This document shows, piece after piece, positions 43,116 through 53,936 of a DNA stretch of 64,000 nucleotides. Under the pieces are notes generated by a model that saw only the letters and a program-made list of their open reading frames with translations, made no database searches and was not told where the DNA came from. Each line of letters begins with the position of its first letter. Positions within the stretch are counted from its first letter, which is position 1. Source of the stretch: Flavobacterium degerlachei (GTDB lineage Bacteria > Bacteroidota > Bacteroidia > Flavobacteriales > Flavobacteriaceae); NCBI RefSeq assembly GCF_900106645.1, contig NZ_FNMV01000003.1, positions 186,001 through 250,000 of the forward strand, read 5' to 3'. Position numbers and translations under genes: made by a program.

Positions 43116-43907
43116 ATGAATTTACAAAAAAACAGAATTGAAGAAATTAAAGCCAATGGGTATCAATTGGATTTCGCCAGTGTCTTCAATCTTGCATTCG
43201 AAAATTACAAAAAAATAGCCCTTTATGCAGGTTCCATGATATTGGTATTCTTCTTTATCATTTTCGCTCTTATTGCCACATTTACTATTGCATTCATTGG
43301 AATAGCCGCATTGAAAACAATGGCCAATCCGGAAAGTTTAGAAACTCAAATGGCTACTGAAAGTTTTAAATTAATCTATACGGGATTTGAAATTTTATTT
43401 TCCTGCTTAATAAGTCCTTTACTAGCAGGCTTGATAAAAATGGCTTATTGCGCAGAAAGGGATGAGGAATTCCATGTTTCGAGCATTTTTGAATATTACA
43501 AAGCACCTTATTTTAAGGAACTTTTTATTGCCGTACTACTTATTTCTAGTGTTACGTCTGGTTTAATGCTAGCCTTAGATTACGCTGGAGTAGTACTACT
43601 TGGTTCATTAATTAATCTTGCAGTATCATTTTTTACCTTATTGACAATTCCCCTAATTATTTTTGCTGACCTAAAAGCTGTCGATGCTATCAGTTCAAGC
43701 TTTACTATTATTTTAAAACAGCCATTGGTTATTTTGGGACTTGTATTTGTTGCTGGGATGGCATCTATGGTAGGATTCATAGGTTGCTGTATTGGAATCT
43801 TCTTTACGATTCCTTTTATGTATTCTATGTATTATGCTTTATACAGTGAAATTGTTGGCTTTGACAAAGAAAATGAATTTCAAAAAGTCGAAAATTCACA
43901 ATACTAA
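43116..43907 (+). CDS. Multi-pass membrane protein, 263 aa
   Basis: A short cytoplasmic N-terminus (RIEEIKANGYQLDFASVFNLAFENYKK) leads to about six hydrophobic segments (residues 35-60, 85-105, 135-160, 165-190, 205-240). It resembles the glycerophosphoryl diester phosphodiesterase membrane-domain / DUF975 type of small integral proteins, but the match is from appearance only. The gene lies 31 bp after the nitroreductase, same strand, and may share its transcript. No function is assigned. Confidence 0.75.
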   Translation: MNLQKNRIEEIKANGYQLDFASVFNLAFENYKKIALYAGSMILVFFFIIFALIATFTIAFIGIAALKTMANPESLETQMATESFKLIYTGFEILFSCLISPLLAGLIKMAYCAERDEEFHVSSIFEYYKAPYFKELFIAVLLISSVTSGLMLALDYAGVVLLGSLINLAVSFFTLLTIPLIIFADLKAVDAISSSFTIILKQPLVILGLVFVAGMASMVGFIGCCIGIFFTIPFMYSMYYALYSEIVGFDKENEFQKVENSQY

Positions 43908-44062
43908 TTTCATATATATAAAAGAAGTAATTCCAAGAGTCCACAAACTCTAGTTGAAACTTGTTTGTCACAATATTAATTCCCAATCTAATAATTATTA
44001 AATTGGGTTTTTTTATAGATTTTTTTCTTTATATTTCTAAAAATTACATTAAAAACAGTTTT

Positions 44063-47000
44063 ATGGTTTTTTGTTATTCCCCTATTTTTTCATTCATTAC
44101 AAATTTATTTTCCGTTTTCTGGAGATCTTTTCCATTTAAAACGAATTTTTTATTTGCAATAGACTTGGCGATAATACAGGAAAATAACCTAAAGTGGTTG
44201 CTAATACCTATTTTAATAATTTGCTACGGTTTGTTAGTTTTCAATTTTTTCAAAATTAAATCCAGATTATCAAATAAATTTATAGAAGCTAACAATGAAG
44301 AGTACATAAGAAAAAAGGAATACCAAACTTATTTATTGTTTTTAGGAATATTAAACCCAATAACAGAAATTAACCTCGAGCTTTTTTTTGTAAGACCTAA
44401 AAGTCTTTTATCCTCAAACCTAACCATTGGAGTAATATTATTAATAATCTATTTCATTAGTACAAAAAAGGCAATTGTTTTTAAATATATAAAACAAATT
44501 TTCATCACTATCTACATCCTATATTTTCTATTAATTTGTAAGAGTATTCTTCTTCACTCCTTAGACCTTATCCCTGTCATATCTTTTGTAGTCGCTTTTT
44601 TCTTTGCATTTACAATACTAAAACCCATAAAACTGTATTGGTATTTTACCACATTTGTATTTTTATTTATTGCAACCATTTACTTTTTTGAGATGCTACC
44701 CATCAAAACTGTAATCATCTTATTAAATTTTTCCATTTTAGTGTTTATGATAAACTATGTTAATCATGTAACATCTTTAAATATTAAAGACAAATTCAAG
44801 TTCTCTAATCAGATTGTCAATAACGGAAACTCTCTTGTTATGGCTACTAATAGAAAAGGAGAAGTTCAATTTTGCAGTGAAACAATAGAAACCATATTAG
44901 GATACACTGTAGAAGAGGTTATGGGTCTTGGTTTTTGGAAAGTAACAGAAGATCCAGAATTTATAGGTGAAGAATTTCATAATAATACCATTGCCGAAAG
45001 AACATTTACACGAAAACTAAAATGTAAGAACGGAGAGTTTAAGCACATACAATGGAATGATAAACGATTTTCAGATGATTTAATAATTGGTATTGGTCAA
45101 GATGTCACGAACGAAATTAAGACTCAAAAAAGATATGAGAATCTTGTAGAGTCTGCGACAGATATTATTTTTGAATTAGACAAATACGGTCAATTTATAC
45201 TAATAAACAAGAACTCTGAAAAGCTGATGGGCTACAACTTAGAAGAGTTTAAAGAAATAAAATTTCGTGATTTAATAAGTGACATTTATTCTGAAAACGT
45301 ATTTAATTTTTATTCAAACCCTACCGTAGAGATAAATAGTTACCCCATGCTGGAGTTTCCAATTATCAAGAAAAATGGTGAGGAGATGTGGATCTCACAA
45401 AAAGTATCTGTCAACAGAGATGAGGAAGGAGAGATATCTGGTTATTCCGTTATTGCAAGAGACATTACTTTTGTAAAAAATATTGAAAAAGAAAGAACAG
45501 AACGACAAGAAAAAATCATCAAATACAACGAAGCATTAAGAGTTTTAACTGTGAAAAGCTACTCTAAAAATGCAGATTTTGAAACTATTTTAAAAAATAT
45601 ATTAGAAATTACAGCCATAACAATAGGTGCCAGTCGAGCCAGTTATTGGCAGAATTTTCCTGAAGAACTAAAATGTATTAATTTATACCAATTAAATAGT
45701 GACAACTATGAAAGCGGACTTGTATTGACCAAAGAGCAATACCCGCACTATTTTGCAAATGTTCAAGAAAAAAATCAAATTGTAGCTTCAGACATATATG
45801 CCGCAGCGGCAACAAAAGAGCTGTGTATTGATTATGCACCACTAAATAAAATTTATTCCCTATTAGACACCCCTGTAATCATAAATGGAAAACTTAAAGG
45901 ATTAATTTGTATTGAAACAACCGATAAGATTAAACCTTGGAATCACGAAGATATCAATTTTGCCCGCTCGGTATCAGACTTGCTTGCTATGGCAATTGAG
46001 TCTAAAATGAGATTAAAAACTGAAAAAACGTTAGCTTATAAGAGTGAATTATTGTCAGCAATGGCTTTATGCACTGAAAAATTCTTAAATAGTAAAGATA
46101 TTGATGCCATTTTTACTGAAGTTCTGGTTATCATGGGAAATGCGACAAAATCACATCGCGCCTACTATTACAAAAATAATCCAGATGAGAAATCAATCAG
46201 TCAAAAGTACCGTTGGATTTTTGACAATACCACTTTAACTGAAAATAATCCAAAGCTTCAAAACTTACCATATGAATATTTTGAGGAACTCATATTACCG
46301 TTATTAGACAATAAAATTTATCAAGCTTCGGTCCCGAAAATTAAGAATATTTCCTTAAAAAACAAATTACTGAATGTAGATGTAATTTCACTCATCCTTT
46401 TCCCTGTTTTTATAAAAAATAAATTTCATGGTTTCCTAGGTTTTGACAATACAGATAAAGAAAGAATTTGGTCAGAAGATGAAATTAAAATTCTACAAAC
46501 TTTAGCACGAAATATTGCTTCATCTATTGAAAGTATCTCTAATGAAACAGCCATTTTTGAAAGCGAAGAAAAATTTAGATTATTAGCCAACAATATACCT
46601 GGGACAGTCTACTTATCAGAAAATGATAAAGACCATACAAAACTATATCTCAATGACGAAATTGAAAAACTAACGGGATATAAGAAAGCTGATTTTCTAG
46701 AAAAGAGGATGATTTATACGGATTTAATTCATCCTGAGGATGTTGAAATGACTATTCGTGAATCTACGGAAAGCTTATCAAAGTTTGAACCTTTCCATTT
46801 AACGTACCGCATCATTAATCGAAATGATGAAATTGTATGGGTTGAAGAATTTGGTGATGCCGTCATTAAAAACGGTAAAATAATTTATATTGAAGGTATC
46901 ATGCTAGATATCACCAAAAGAAAGGAGGCCGAAAAAGCAATTCAAGGACGCGATTATGCTGAGGCCGCAAATAAAGCAAAGTCTGAATTTTTAGCTAATA

Positions 47001-48124
47001 TGAGCCATGAAATCAGAACACCGCTTAATGGTATTATTGGTTTTACTGATCTATTGATGAAAACGGAGCTGGGTGAAATTCAGCAAAAGCATATGATTAC
47101 CGTCAATCAATCTGCCAATTCATTATTAGGAATTGTAAATGACATCCTTGATTTCTCGAAAATTGAAGCCGGAAAACTTGATTTATATATAGAAAAATAC
47201 AATGTCAAAGAATTATTAGATCAGATTATAGATTTAATTTTTTATGAATCCAATCAAAAAAAATTAGCTCTAGAGCTTAACATAGCATCAGATATTCCAA
47301 AGTATTTTTGGGTAGATATTGTACGATTAAAGCAAATTTTAATTAATCTTTTAGCAAATGCCGTAAAGTTTACTGAAAAGGGATTTGTGCGATTAGAGGT
47401 TACACTTATAGAAGAAATTGATAATTCTACTAATAGAATCCGCTTTGCTGTAGTTGATTCGGGTATTGGTATTATGGAAAAAAATAAGGAGAAAATCTTT
47501 AAAGCTTTTTCACAAGAAGATAGCTCAACTACCAAGAAGTTTGGAGGTACAGGTCTCGGTCTGACAATCTCGAACAAACTGTTGGGGCTTATGGGAAGCC
47601 ATTTAAATCTTAAAAGCGAAATTGGTGTTGGAAGTTCATTTTATTTCGACGTAGATTTAAAAAGTACAAATACCCCTTCAGAAGTACAGCCATTGCTATC
47701 TAGTCCTGATTATGTGAGTAATGATATATTTCTAAAGACTGATGCCAAATTTAAAAATTTAAAAGTAATGCTTGCTGAAGACAACAAAATCAACATGTTA
47801 TTACTAAAGACTATAATAAAAAACATACTTCCACAGGCAATCATTTTTGAAATCCATAATGGCCAGGAAGCTATATTGAATTTTGAAACTTTGAATCCTG
47901 ATATTATTTTTATGGATATTCAAATGCCCGTGATGAATGGATATGAGGCTGTGACTGCAATACGGAAACTTAAACTAGGGAAAGACATTCCCATAATAGC
48001 GGTAACTGCCGGAACAGAAAAGGAAGAAAAAGAAAAATGCATCAAAGTAGGAATGAATGATTATATTTCAAAACCTATTGCAAAGGGAATTATCGAAGAG
48101 ACTCTAATTAAATGGATCACTTAA
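44063..48124 (+). CDS. Membrane-bound PAS/GAF hybrid histidine kinase, 1353 aa
   Basis: The start at ATG 44063 is chosen over a TTG 34 codons upstream. Residues 1-235 hold about seven membrane helices. Two PAS domains follow (about 260-370 and 385-490; typical VMATNRKGEVQFCSETIE and ESATDIIFELDKYGQFILIN), then two GAF-like domains (about 520-680 and 700-860), then a PAS/PAC (about 875-985; HLTYRIINRNDEIVWVEEFG). HisKA has its His in [15 protein letters not shown] near 982, the ATPase domain shows FGGTGLGLTISNKL, and the receiver domain at the C-terminus has IIFMDIQMPVMNGYEA with phospho-Asp near 1284. It senses an unknown signal, and no partner regulator is next to it. Confidence 0.92.
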   Translation: MVFCYSPIFSFITNLFSVFWRSFPFKTNFLFAIDLAIIQENNLKWLLIPILIICYGLLVFNFFKIKSRLSNKFIEANNEEYIRKKEYQTYLLFLGILNPITEINLELFFVRPKSLLSSNLTIGVILLIIYFISTKKAIVFKYIKQIFITIYILYFLLICKSILLHSLDLIPVISFVVAFFFAFTILKPIKLYWYFTTFVFLFIATIYFFEMLPIKTVIILLNFSILVFMINYVNHVTSLNIKDKFKFSNQIVNNGNSLVMATNRKGEVQFCSETIETILGYTVEEVMGLGFWKVTEDPEFIGEEFHNNTIAERTFTRKLKCKNGEFKHIQWNDKRFSDDLIIGIGQDVTNEIKTQKRYENLVESATDIIFELDKYGQFILINKNSEKLMGYNLEEFKEIKFRDLISDIYSENVFNFYSNPTVEINSYPMLEFPIIKKNGEEMWISQKVSVNRDEEGEISGYSVIARDITFVKNIEKERTERQEKIIKYNEALRVLTVKSYSKNADFETILKNILEITAITIGASRASYWQNFPEELKCINLYQLNSDNYESGLVLTKEQYPHYFANVQEKNQIVASDIYAAAATKELCIDYAPLNKIYSLLDTPVIINGKLKGLICIETTDKIKPWNHEDINFARSVSDLLAMAIESKMRLKTEKTLAYKSELLSAMALCTEKFLNSKDIDAIFTEVLVIMGNATKSHRAYYYKNNPDEKSISQKYRWIFDNTTLTENNPKLQNLPYEYFEELILPLLDNKIYQASVPKIKNISLKNKLLNVDVISLILFPVFIKNKFHGFLGFDNTDKERIWSEDEIKILQTLARNIASSIESISNETAIFESEEKFRLLANNIPGTVYLSENDKDHTKLYLNDEIEKLTGYKKADFLEKRMIYTDLIHPEDVEMTIRESTESLSKFEPFHLTYRIINRNDEIVWVEEFGDAVIKNGKIIYIEGIMLDITKRKEAEKAIQGRDYAEAANKAKSEFLANMSHEIRTPLNGIIGFTDLLMKTELGEIQQKHMITVNQSANSLLGIVNDILDFSKIEAGKLDLYIEKYNVKELLDQIIDLIFYESNQKKLALELNIASDIPKYFWVDIVRLKQILINLLANAVKFTEKGFVRLEVTLIEEIDNSTNRIRFAVVDSGIGIMEKNKEKIFKAFSQEDSSTTKKFGGTGLGLTISNKLLGLMGSHLNLKSEIGVGSSFYFDVDLKSTNTPSEVQPLLSSPDYVSNDIFLKTDAKFKNLKVMLAEDNKINMLLLKTIIKNILPQAIIFEIHNGQEAILNFETLNPDIIFMDIQMPVMNGYEAVTAIRKLKLGKDIPIIAVTAGTEKEEKEKCIKVGMNDYISKPIAKGIIEETLIKWIT

Positions 48125-48209
48125 TTTATTAAAGAAAACCGAGTGTCTTAATTATTTAATTAAATTTGGAAATCCATTATAACTTAACAATCAATTAAAC
48201 AATACTATT

Positions 48210-49067
48210 ATGAAATGGCAAGGCAGACGGAAAAGCGATAATTTAGAAGACAGAAGAGGAATGTCCTCTGGTGGGAAAACAATAGTAGGTGGTGGAATCA
48301 TCGGGATTGTGATCTTATTATTAAATGTTTTTGGAGGTGAAAATGGTCAAATGGTGGGTAATATCTTAGAACAAACTCAAGGAAAACAGTCTGCACCAAC
48401 AGAACAGAGAGACCTAACATCAAAAGAACTAGAAGAACAAGATTTCATAAATGCTATATTAGTTGATAATGAGGATGTGTGGACTAAAATTTTCAATGAA
48501 AATAACCTCAATTATAAAAAACCAAATTTAGTCTTATTTACTGGTGGAGTTGAAACTGAATGTGGTAACGCAACCTCAGATTCCGGACCTTTCTATTGTC
48601 CAGCTGATCAAAAGGTATATATGGATTTAGCCTTTTTTGAAGAATTAAAAACTCGTTTCGGAGCTCAAGGTGGTGATTTTGCCACTGCTTACGTAATTGC
48701 GCACGAAATAGGACATCATGTTCAAACCTTACTAGGAACATCTAATAAAATGCGCCAAATGCAACAAGGTAAAAGTAAGGCTGAAGCCAATAAATTATCG
48801 GTAGCATTAGAGTTGCAGGCTGATTTTTATGCTGGTGTTTGGACCCATTACAATCAAAAAATGAATAATATATTAGAGGATGGTGACATTGATGAAGCTT
48901 TGAGTGCTGCACATGCTGTAGGGGATGATGCCATACAGTCAAAAATGCAGGGGCATATCGTTCCTGAATCCTTTACTCATGGAACATCTGAGCAAAGAAA
49001 ATACTGGTTTATGAAAGGCTATAAAACTGGAGACATCGAACAAGGAAACACTTTTGACGAAATATAA
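48210..49067 (+). CDS. Neutral zinc metallopeptidase family protein (YpfJ type), 285 aa
   Basis: A KPN_00529/YpfJ-family protein. The N-terminus is MKWQGRRKSDNLEDRRG, a family hallmark, followed by one membrane anchor at about 25-43 (IVGGGIIGIVILLLNVFGG). The catalytic zinc motif HEIGHH begins at His165 (IAHEIGHHVQTL), and a later Glu in LELQADFYAGVW is the third ligand. The domain faces the periplasm. Its physiological substrate is not known. A strong terminator follows. Confidence 0.93.
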   Translation: MKWQGRRKSDNLEDRRGMSSGGKTIVGGGIIGIVILLLNVFGGENGQMVGNILEQTQGKQSAPTEQRDLTSKELEEQDFINAILVDNEDVWTKIFNENNLNYKKPNLVLFTGGVETECGNATSDSGPFYCPADQKVYMDLAFFEELKTRFGAQGGDFATAYVIAHEIGHHVQTLLGTSNKMRQMQQGKSKAEANKLSVALELQADFYAGVWTHYNQKMNNILEDGDIDEALSAAHAVGDDAIQSKMQGHIVPESFTHGTSEQRKYWFMKGYKTGDIEQGNTFDEI

Positions 49068-49090
49068 TAAATTGTAATTCAATTCAAACA

Positions 49091-49122
49091 AAAAAAATCG
49101 GGACTCACTCCCGATTTTTTTT
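49091..49122 (+). terminator. Intrinsic terminator
   Basis: AAAAATCGGGA pairs with TCCCGATTTTT around CTCAC, followed by T residues. Confidence 0.9.
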
Positions 49123-49301
49123 GTTTATACACCTCTCCTACAATGCTATAAAATCATATTTAAAGGGACATACAAGATTATTTAAAAACCATTCCTCGAC
49201 ACTTTTGGGACAACCGACGATATCAATATACCACTAGACTTATAAAAATAATGACACTTCTTTATATCGATAACTTTACACGAAATAAATTAGTAAACAA
49301 A

Positions 49302-49688
49302 ATGAAAAAGCCAAATCAAATAGGTATATGGATGGATGATTCAATTGCCTTCCTAATAGAATTTACTACAAAACCTTTTGAAATTCAAACGATTGTATCT
49401 GAGTTCGTAGCAGGAGGAAAAAAATCAAGTCATTTAAACGAAAACGAATCACTAAGTAGTTCTAAAGCAACTATCTTAAATAAACATTTCAGTAAAATTG
49501 GAAAGGCTATACTCAAATATAACGAAATAGTACTTTTTGGCCCTACTGAAGCAAAATTAGATTTTTTTGACTTCTTAAGTGAAGATGAGCGCTTTTTGAA
49601 ATTAAAAGTAGAAATAAAAGATGCAGATAAAATGAATGTTAACCAACAACATGATTTTATAAAAGAGTACTTCGGAAAAGATTTATAA
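49302..49688 (+). CDS. Hypothetical eRF1-like/host-attachment-like protein, 128 aa
   Basis: From ATG 49302 (a longer frame from 49251 lacks support). The N-terminus KPNQIGIWMDDSIAFLIEF and the later KYNEIVLFGPTEAKLDFFDFLSEDERF recall the small Bacteroidota proteins related to eRF1 domain 3, which occur as translation-associated accessory proteins. The likeness is from memory of the pattern. No signal peptide or membrane segment. Confidence 0.65.
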   Translation: MKKPNQIGIWMDDSIAFLIEFTTKPFEIQTIVSEFVAGGKKSSHLNENESLSSSKATILNKHFSKIGKAILKYNEIVLFGPTEAKLDFFDFLSEDERFLKLKVEIKDADKMNVNQQHDFIKEYFGKDL

Positions 49689-50102
49689 CACTTTAAATTA
49701 ACATCTAATTCAACCAACTCAAATCAAACTTCGATTGGAGCTATATTTAACGATTTGACAAAGAGATACTGTAACAGTGGATTACTAAATATCATATTAT
49801 AAACCTACTAACATACAGATTCCAAAAGTACCAGCTATTACAACTCTAATAAAATCCAAAAAAAAATATAAGATACTATTCTTGAAATTTTCATTTAGCT
49901 AATATGAAGTGTCCTTTTATTTTTAGTTTTAAATTTTCCTTACCACCATCTCCCCTACTTCTTTTGTCTAGGATTAAAACGAAATACTACTTTATACTAA
50001 AACAAAGTCAAACAATCAAAAGCAGATCGGAAAAATTAGCAGTATCTTTGCCAGCTTAAGGAAGTAAGCTAAATAATAGCGTTTACTTCATAAATATAAT
50101 TT
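49689..50102. other. Intergenic stretch upstream of rhlE
   Basis: About 410 AT-rich bases with no gene that I can support. As the leader of a DEAD-box helicase gene, it may hold a cold-responsive 5' untranslated region, but I see no clear structure. Confidence 0.4.
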
Positions 50103-51389
50103 ATGTCATTTAACTCATTAGGCTTATCTGATGCTTTATTAAAAGCCATCAGCAAAAAAGGATATACAACTCCTTCACCTATACAACAAAAAGCAATTCC
50201 ACCAATTTTAGAAGGTAAAGATGTATTGGCATCTGCACAAACAGGAACAGGAAAAACAGCAGGTTTCACACTACCAATATTACAAATATTATCGCAAGGA
50301 AAGGACTTAAGTCACAGACCTATTCGTGCCTTAATACTAACACCTACAAGAGAGTTAGCAGCTCAAATATTGGCTAACATAAAAGAATACAGTGAATTTT
50401 TAGATTTACGCTCTGCCGTTATTTTTGGAGGTGTAAACCAAAAACCACAGGTGGCACAACTACGACAAGGTGTCGATATTTTAGTAGCCACTCCTGGTCG
50501 ATTAATCGATTTACAAAATCAAGGTTTAATCACACTTTCTAAAGTTGAAATCCTAGTCTTGGATGAAGCAGACCGTATGTTAGACATGGGTTTTTTGAGA
50601 GATATTGAACGTATAATGAAAGTATTACCTGTAAAAAGGCAAAACTTGATGTTTTCAGCAACCTTTTCAAAAGATATAAAGAAATTGGCAATGGGAATTT
50701 TGCATAAACCAGTTCAGGTTGAAGCTACACCCGAAAATACTACAGTAGACGCCATTACTCAAAAAGTGTATCCTGTTGCAAAAGAGAAAAAAACAGAATT
50801 AATTATCAAATTGATTACTGAGGGAAACTGGAAACAGATTTTAGTCTTTACACGTACCAAACAAGGTGCAAATAAACTGACTGAAGCGATGATTAGTTCT
50901 GGTATTCAAGCAGCAGCGATTCACGGTAACAAAGGACAGGGCGCACGTACCAAAGCTTTAGCTGGCTTTAAAAACGGAAGCCTAACTGCTTTAGTTGCTA
51001 CAGATATTGCGGCTCGTGGTTTAGATATTCCATTATTACCACATGTTGTGAACTTTGAATTACCTAATATTCCTGAAGATTATGTACACCGTATAGGTAG
51101 AACGGGAAGAGCTGGGGCAAATGGAGAAGCGATTTCTTTATTCAGTCCAGACGAAACCGTTTTCTTACGTGATATCGAGAAATTGATTGGTATGAAATTA
51201 CCAAAAGAAAACATACAAGGTTTTGAACCAGACCCGAAAGCTTCAACCGAACCAATTAAACAAGGTCAAGGTAGACAACAACGCAATTCAACTCCTAGAA
51301 AACCAAAAGCGGAAAACACAAGCCGAAGTAGCAGTAATAGCTTTGGTCCAAGACGTCCTAGTCAAAATACTGATAGACGTTCCAACTAA
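50103..51389 (+). CDS. rhlE: DEAD-box RNA helicase, RhlE type, 428 aa
   Basis: An ATP-dependent RNA helicase. The Q motif [19 protein letters not shown]...[10 protein letters not shown] is at 3-37, Walker [13 protein letters not shown] at about 41-52, PTRELAAQ at about 80-87, DEAD box [13 protein letters not shown] at about 148-160, SAT in MFSATFS, and motif [12 protein letters not shown] near 320-329. A short basic, Ser/Gln/Asn-rich C-terminal tail follows (about 375-428), typical of RhlE proteins in Bacteroidota. It probably assists ribosome assembly and RNA turnover in the cold. Confidence 0.95.
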   Translation: MSFNSLGLSDALLKAISKKGYTTPSPIQQKAIPPILEGKDVLASAQTGTGKTAGFTLPILQILSQGKDLSHRPIRALILTPTRELAAQILANIKEYSEFLDLRSAVIFGGVNQKPQVAQLRQGVDILVATPGRLIDLQNQGLITLSKVEILVLDEADRMLDMGFLRDIERIMKVLPVKRQNLMFSATFSKDIKKLAMGILHKPVQVEATPENTTVDAITQKVYPVAKEKKTELIIKLITEGNWKQILVFTRTKQGANKLTEAMISSGIQAAAIHGNKGQGARTKALAGFKNGSLTALVATDIAARGLDIPLLPHVVNFELPNIPEDYVHRIGRTGRAGANGEAISLFSPDETVFLRDIEKLIGMKLPKENIQGFEPDPKASTEPIKQGQGRQQRNSTPRKPKAENTSRSSSNSFGPRRPSQNTDRRSN

Positions 51390-51462
51390 GAAATTAAATT
51401 TCCTTTTTTTTAGGAGCAGAATGACTTCGTTTTTTTAGACGTCTTCTCCCGCTATACACTAC

Positions 51463-51503
51463 AATCCTTGTGAGGGCTAAACACTAGCCCACACAGGGAT
51501 TTT
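51463..51503 (+). terminator. Terminator-like hairpin after rhlE
   Basis: AATCCTTGTGAGGGCTA pairs with TAGCCCACACAGGGATT with two small bulges, then TTT. It lies 75 bases after the rhlE stop. Confidence 0.65.
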
Positions 51504-51668
51504 CGTTTCTATCGGGGCTATTTAGAGCGCTTAATTTTCAATAATAACATTTTATAGATAGATCTCACAATTCTAAAACACTAAGTTAATTTGTAATAAA
51601 AATATTATTTATATATTTGATACTAATTCGCTACGCTATAGTGGCTATAGAATATTGATTATATGTAA

Positions 51669-52097
51669 GTTAGGTGCAAGCACCGTGAGACCGAGCAGAA
51701 CTCAAAAAATAATGCAACATTGGTAAATTTGAATATCATATGAAAAGTACAATTGACAATGTAGAAATAGACGAAATTGAAAATTATCTATCCTACATTC
51801 GTCCGCCAGAAGAAATTAGGGAAAAACTTGATATTTCTTATCGAATAGAAAAACAAAGTGTAATTATTTTTGAAATTCGACCAAATTGGCAAGACGAAAA
51901 TATTAAAATGCATATCGACATGGTTAAATCTACTTTCGTAAAAAAAGATAATAACTGGAAAGTTTATTGGAAACGAGCGGATTTGAAATGGCACTTATAT
52001 AAACCAAATCCAATTGTTCCAAACTTACTCGATTTTATAAGACTAATTGAGAAAGATGAGTATGGTTGTTTTTGGGGATAATAAGCCAACACCTAAC
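51669..52097 (+). other. Possible solitary integron cassette
   Basis: The segment starts with GTTAGGTG at 51669-51676 and ends with CACCTAAC at 52090-52097, exact 8-bp complements placed as in the cassettes of the array, with a single short gene between. The sequence after 52097 (ATCGCATTTCC...) does not fold back into an attC palindrome, so the site is absent or decayed. It may be a cassette inserted at a secondary site. Confidence 0.45.
51740..52081 (+). CDS. DUF3024 family protein, 113 aa
   Basis: The protein fits the small DUF3024 family: an alternating core IFEIRPNWQDENIKMHIDMVKSTFVKKDNNWKVYW (parts, about 48-78), RADLKWHLYKP at about 79-89 and the terminal ECFWG-like motif DEYGCFWG. 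Its function is unknown. Members occur as single genes and, as I recall, in integron cassettes of Vibrio. Ends of the surrounding segment are complementary, as in a cassette. The ATG at 51740 follows a leader of about 70 bases. Confidence 0.8.
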   Translation: MKSTIDNVEIDEIENYLSYIRPPEEIREKLDISYRIEKQSVIIFEIRPNWQDENIKMHIDMVKSTFVKKDNNWKVYWKRADLKWHLYKPNPIVPNLLDFIRLIEKDEYGCFWG

Positions 52098-52206
52098 ATC
52101 GCATTTCCGTGCCCATTCCAATAATAAATCCCATTACGTGAGCAAATAATGTGATTCCTCATTTTCAGGAATGATAAAATAGTGTGTATTTATACTTAAC
52201 TCTAAA

Positions 52207-53742
52207 TCACCCCAACCAACCATCACGATCTAAACTACGATACTGAATTGCTTCGGCAATATGGGACGAAACTACTGTAGGAGCAGCATCAAGGTCAGCG
52301 ATAGTTCTAGCTACCTTCAATATCCTGTCGTAGGCCCTAGCCGAAAGATTCAGTCGTTCCATTGCAGTCTTTAACAATTGTTTAGAAACATCATCAAGAG
52401 CACAATATTCTCTAATGTGTTTGGTATTCATTTGGGCATTATAATGTATGTTTTCCATATGCTCAAAACGTGCGGATTGTAATTCTCTTGCTGCAGTCAC
52501 TCTTTTTCTTATATCGACGCTGCTCTCCGCCTTTTGATCATCTGATAATTTTTCGAAAGGAACTGGAGTCACTTCGATATGAATATCGATTCGATCCAAT
52601 AAAGGTCCAGAAATTTTGCTCAAATAACGTTGCATTTCGTGTGGTGAAGATGTTTGTGGAGAATCTGGATCATTAAAAAAACCACTCGGACTGGGATTCA
52701 TACTCGCAACTAACATAAAGGACGATGGATAAGTCACGGTAAACTTCGCTCTCGATATTGTCACTTCCCTATCTTCTAATGGTTGACGCATCACTTCGAG
52801 AACATCCCTTTTAAATTCTGGTAATTCATCAAGAAATAAAACTCCGTTATGAGCCATAGAAATTTCTCCTGGTTGCGGGTAACTTCCACCGCCAACAAGT
52901 GCAACATTCGAAATAGTATGATGTGGACTCCTAAAAGGCCTTTGATTCATTAAACCAACTTCCTTCAGCTTACCGGCAACGCTATGGATTTTTGTTGTTT
53001 CTAAAGCTTCTCGCAAAGTCATAGGAGGTAAAATACTTGGTAAACGTTTGGCCAACATCGTTTTTCCAGCACCGGGAGGACCTATGAGAATAATATTGTG
53101 TCCCCCTGCTGCTGCAATTTCCATACATCTCTTTATAGACTCTTGGCCTTTTACGTCACTGAAATCAAACTCAGGAAAATCAAGATCTTTATAAAATTCG
53201 GCTCTAGTATCTATTGTTGTTGGTTCTAAATTTCCTTTTCCTTCCAGAAAATCAATCACTTCCTGAACATTCTCAACACCATATACGTCTAACCCAGCCA
53301 CGATAGCTGCTTCTTTCACATTCTGTTTTGGCAGGAAAAAACCTTTAAAACCTTCCTCTTTTGCTTTTATTGCAATAGGCAAAGCGCCGCGGATGGGTTG
53401 TAAACTTCCATCAAGGGAAAGCTCACCCATTATAACATATTTATCTATGTCTTTAGCCTCAATTTGTTGGGAAGCCACTAGTATTCCTATTGTTAAAGTC
53501 AAATCATAGGCTGAACCTTCTTTCCTTAAATCGGCAGGAGCCATATTAATAGTTATCTTTTTTCCAGGCATAGAATAACCATTATTTTTTAGAGCAGCAG
53601 CAATTCGATAGCTACTTTCCTTTATGGCATTATCTGGCAAACCCACTAAGTGATAGCCAATTCCCTTATCGATATTCACTTCTACCGTGATTGTTGTGGC
53701 TTCTACTCCAAAGACTGCGCTTCCAAAAACTTTAACTAGCAT
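52207..53742 (-). CDS. YifB-family Mg-chelatase-like AAA ATPase (ComM type), 511 aa
   Basis: The N-terminal ChlI/Lon-protease-like domain (1-170, GLPDNAIKESSYRIAAAL) leads to the AAA+ core: Walker A GPPGAGKTMLAKR near 220-232, Walker B LFLDELPEF near 300-308, and PFRSPHHTISNVALVGGG between them. The C-terminal helical domain has LNLSARAYDRILKVARTIADLD. ComM of the same family is a branch-migration helicase for integration of foreign DNA during natural transformation. This role may apply here and would be relevant to acquisition of cassettes. The length is the family norm. Stands alone on the minus strand. Confidence 0.93.
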   Translation of the reverse strand: MLVKVFGSAVFGVEATTITVEVNIDKGIGYHLVGLPDNAIKESSYRIAAALKNNGYSMPGKKITINMAPADLRKEGSAYDLTLTIGILVASQQIEAKDIDKYVIMGELSLDGSLQPIRGALPIAIKAKEEGFKGFFLPKQNVKEAAIVAGLDVYGVENVQEVIDFLEGKGNLEPTTIDTRAEFYKDLDFPEFDFSDVKGQESIKRCMEIAAAGGHNIILIGPPGAGKTMLAKRLPSILPPMTLREALETTKIHSVAGKLKEVGLMNQRPFRSPHHTISNVALVGGGSYPQPGEISMAHNGVLFLDELPEFKRDVLEVMRQPLEDREVTISRAKFTVTYPSSFMLVASMNPSPSGFFNDPDSPQTSSPHEMQRYLSKISGPLLDRIDIHIEVTPVPFEKLSDDQKAESSVDIRKRVTAARELQSARFEHMENIHYNAQMNTKHIREYCALDDVSKQLLKTAMERLNLSARAYDRILKVARTIADLDAAPTVVSSHIAEAIQYRSLDRDGWLG

Positions 53743-53936
53743 CTGCGATTATTTTTATTAAAAATAATGAATTTTCACATACCAAAATAAAAATTAATCC
53801 AACTGATTTGATAAAAATTTCTGCGCCATAATTAACGTACTCAGCTGATAATCTTGTAATAAAAAAAGATTATTATTAAAGTCAATCTTATCATTTTAAA
53901 TTAATTTTAGTGTTGTTAATTTTTAATATAAAAGCT

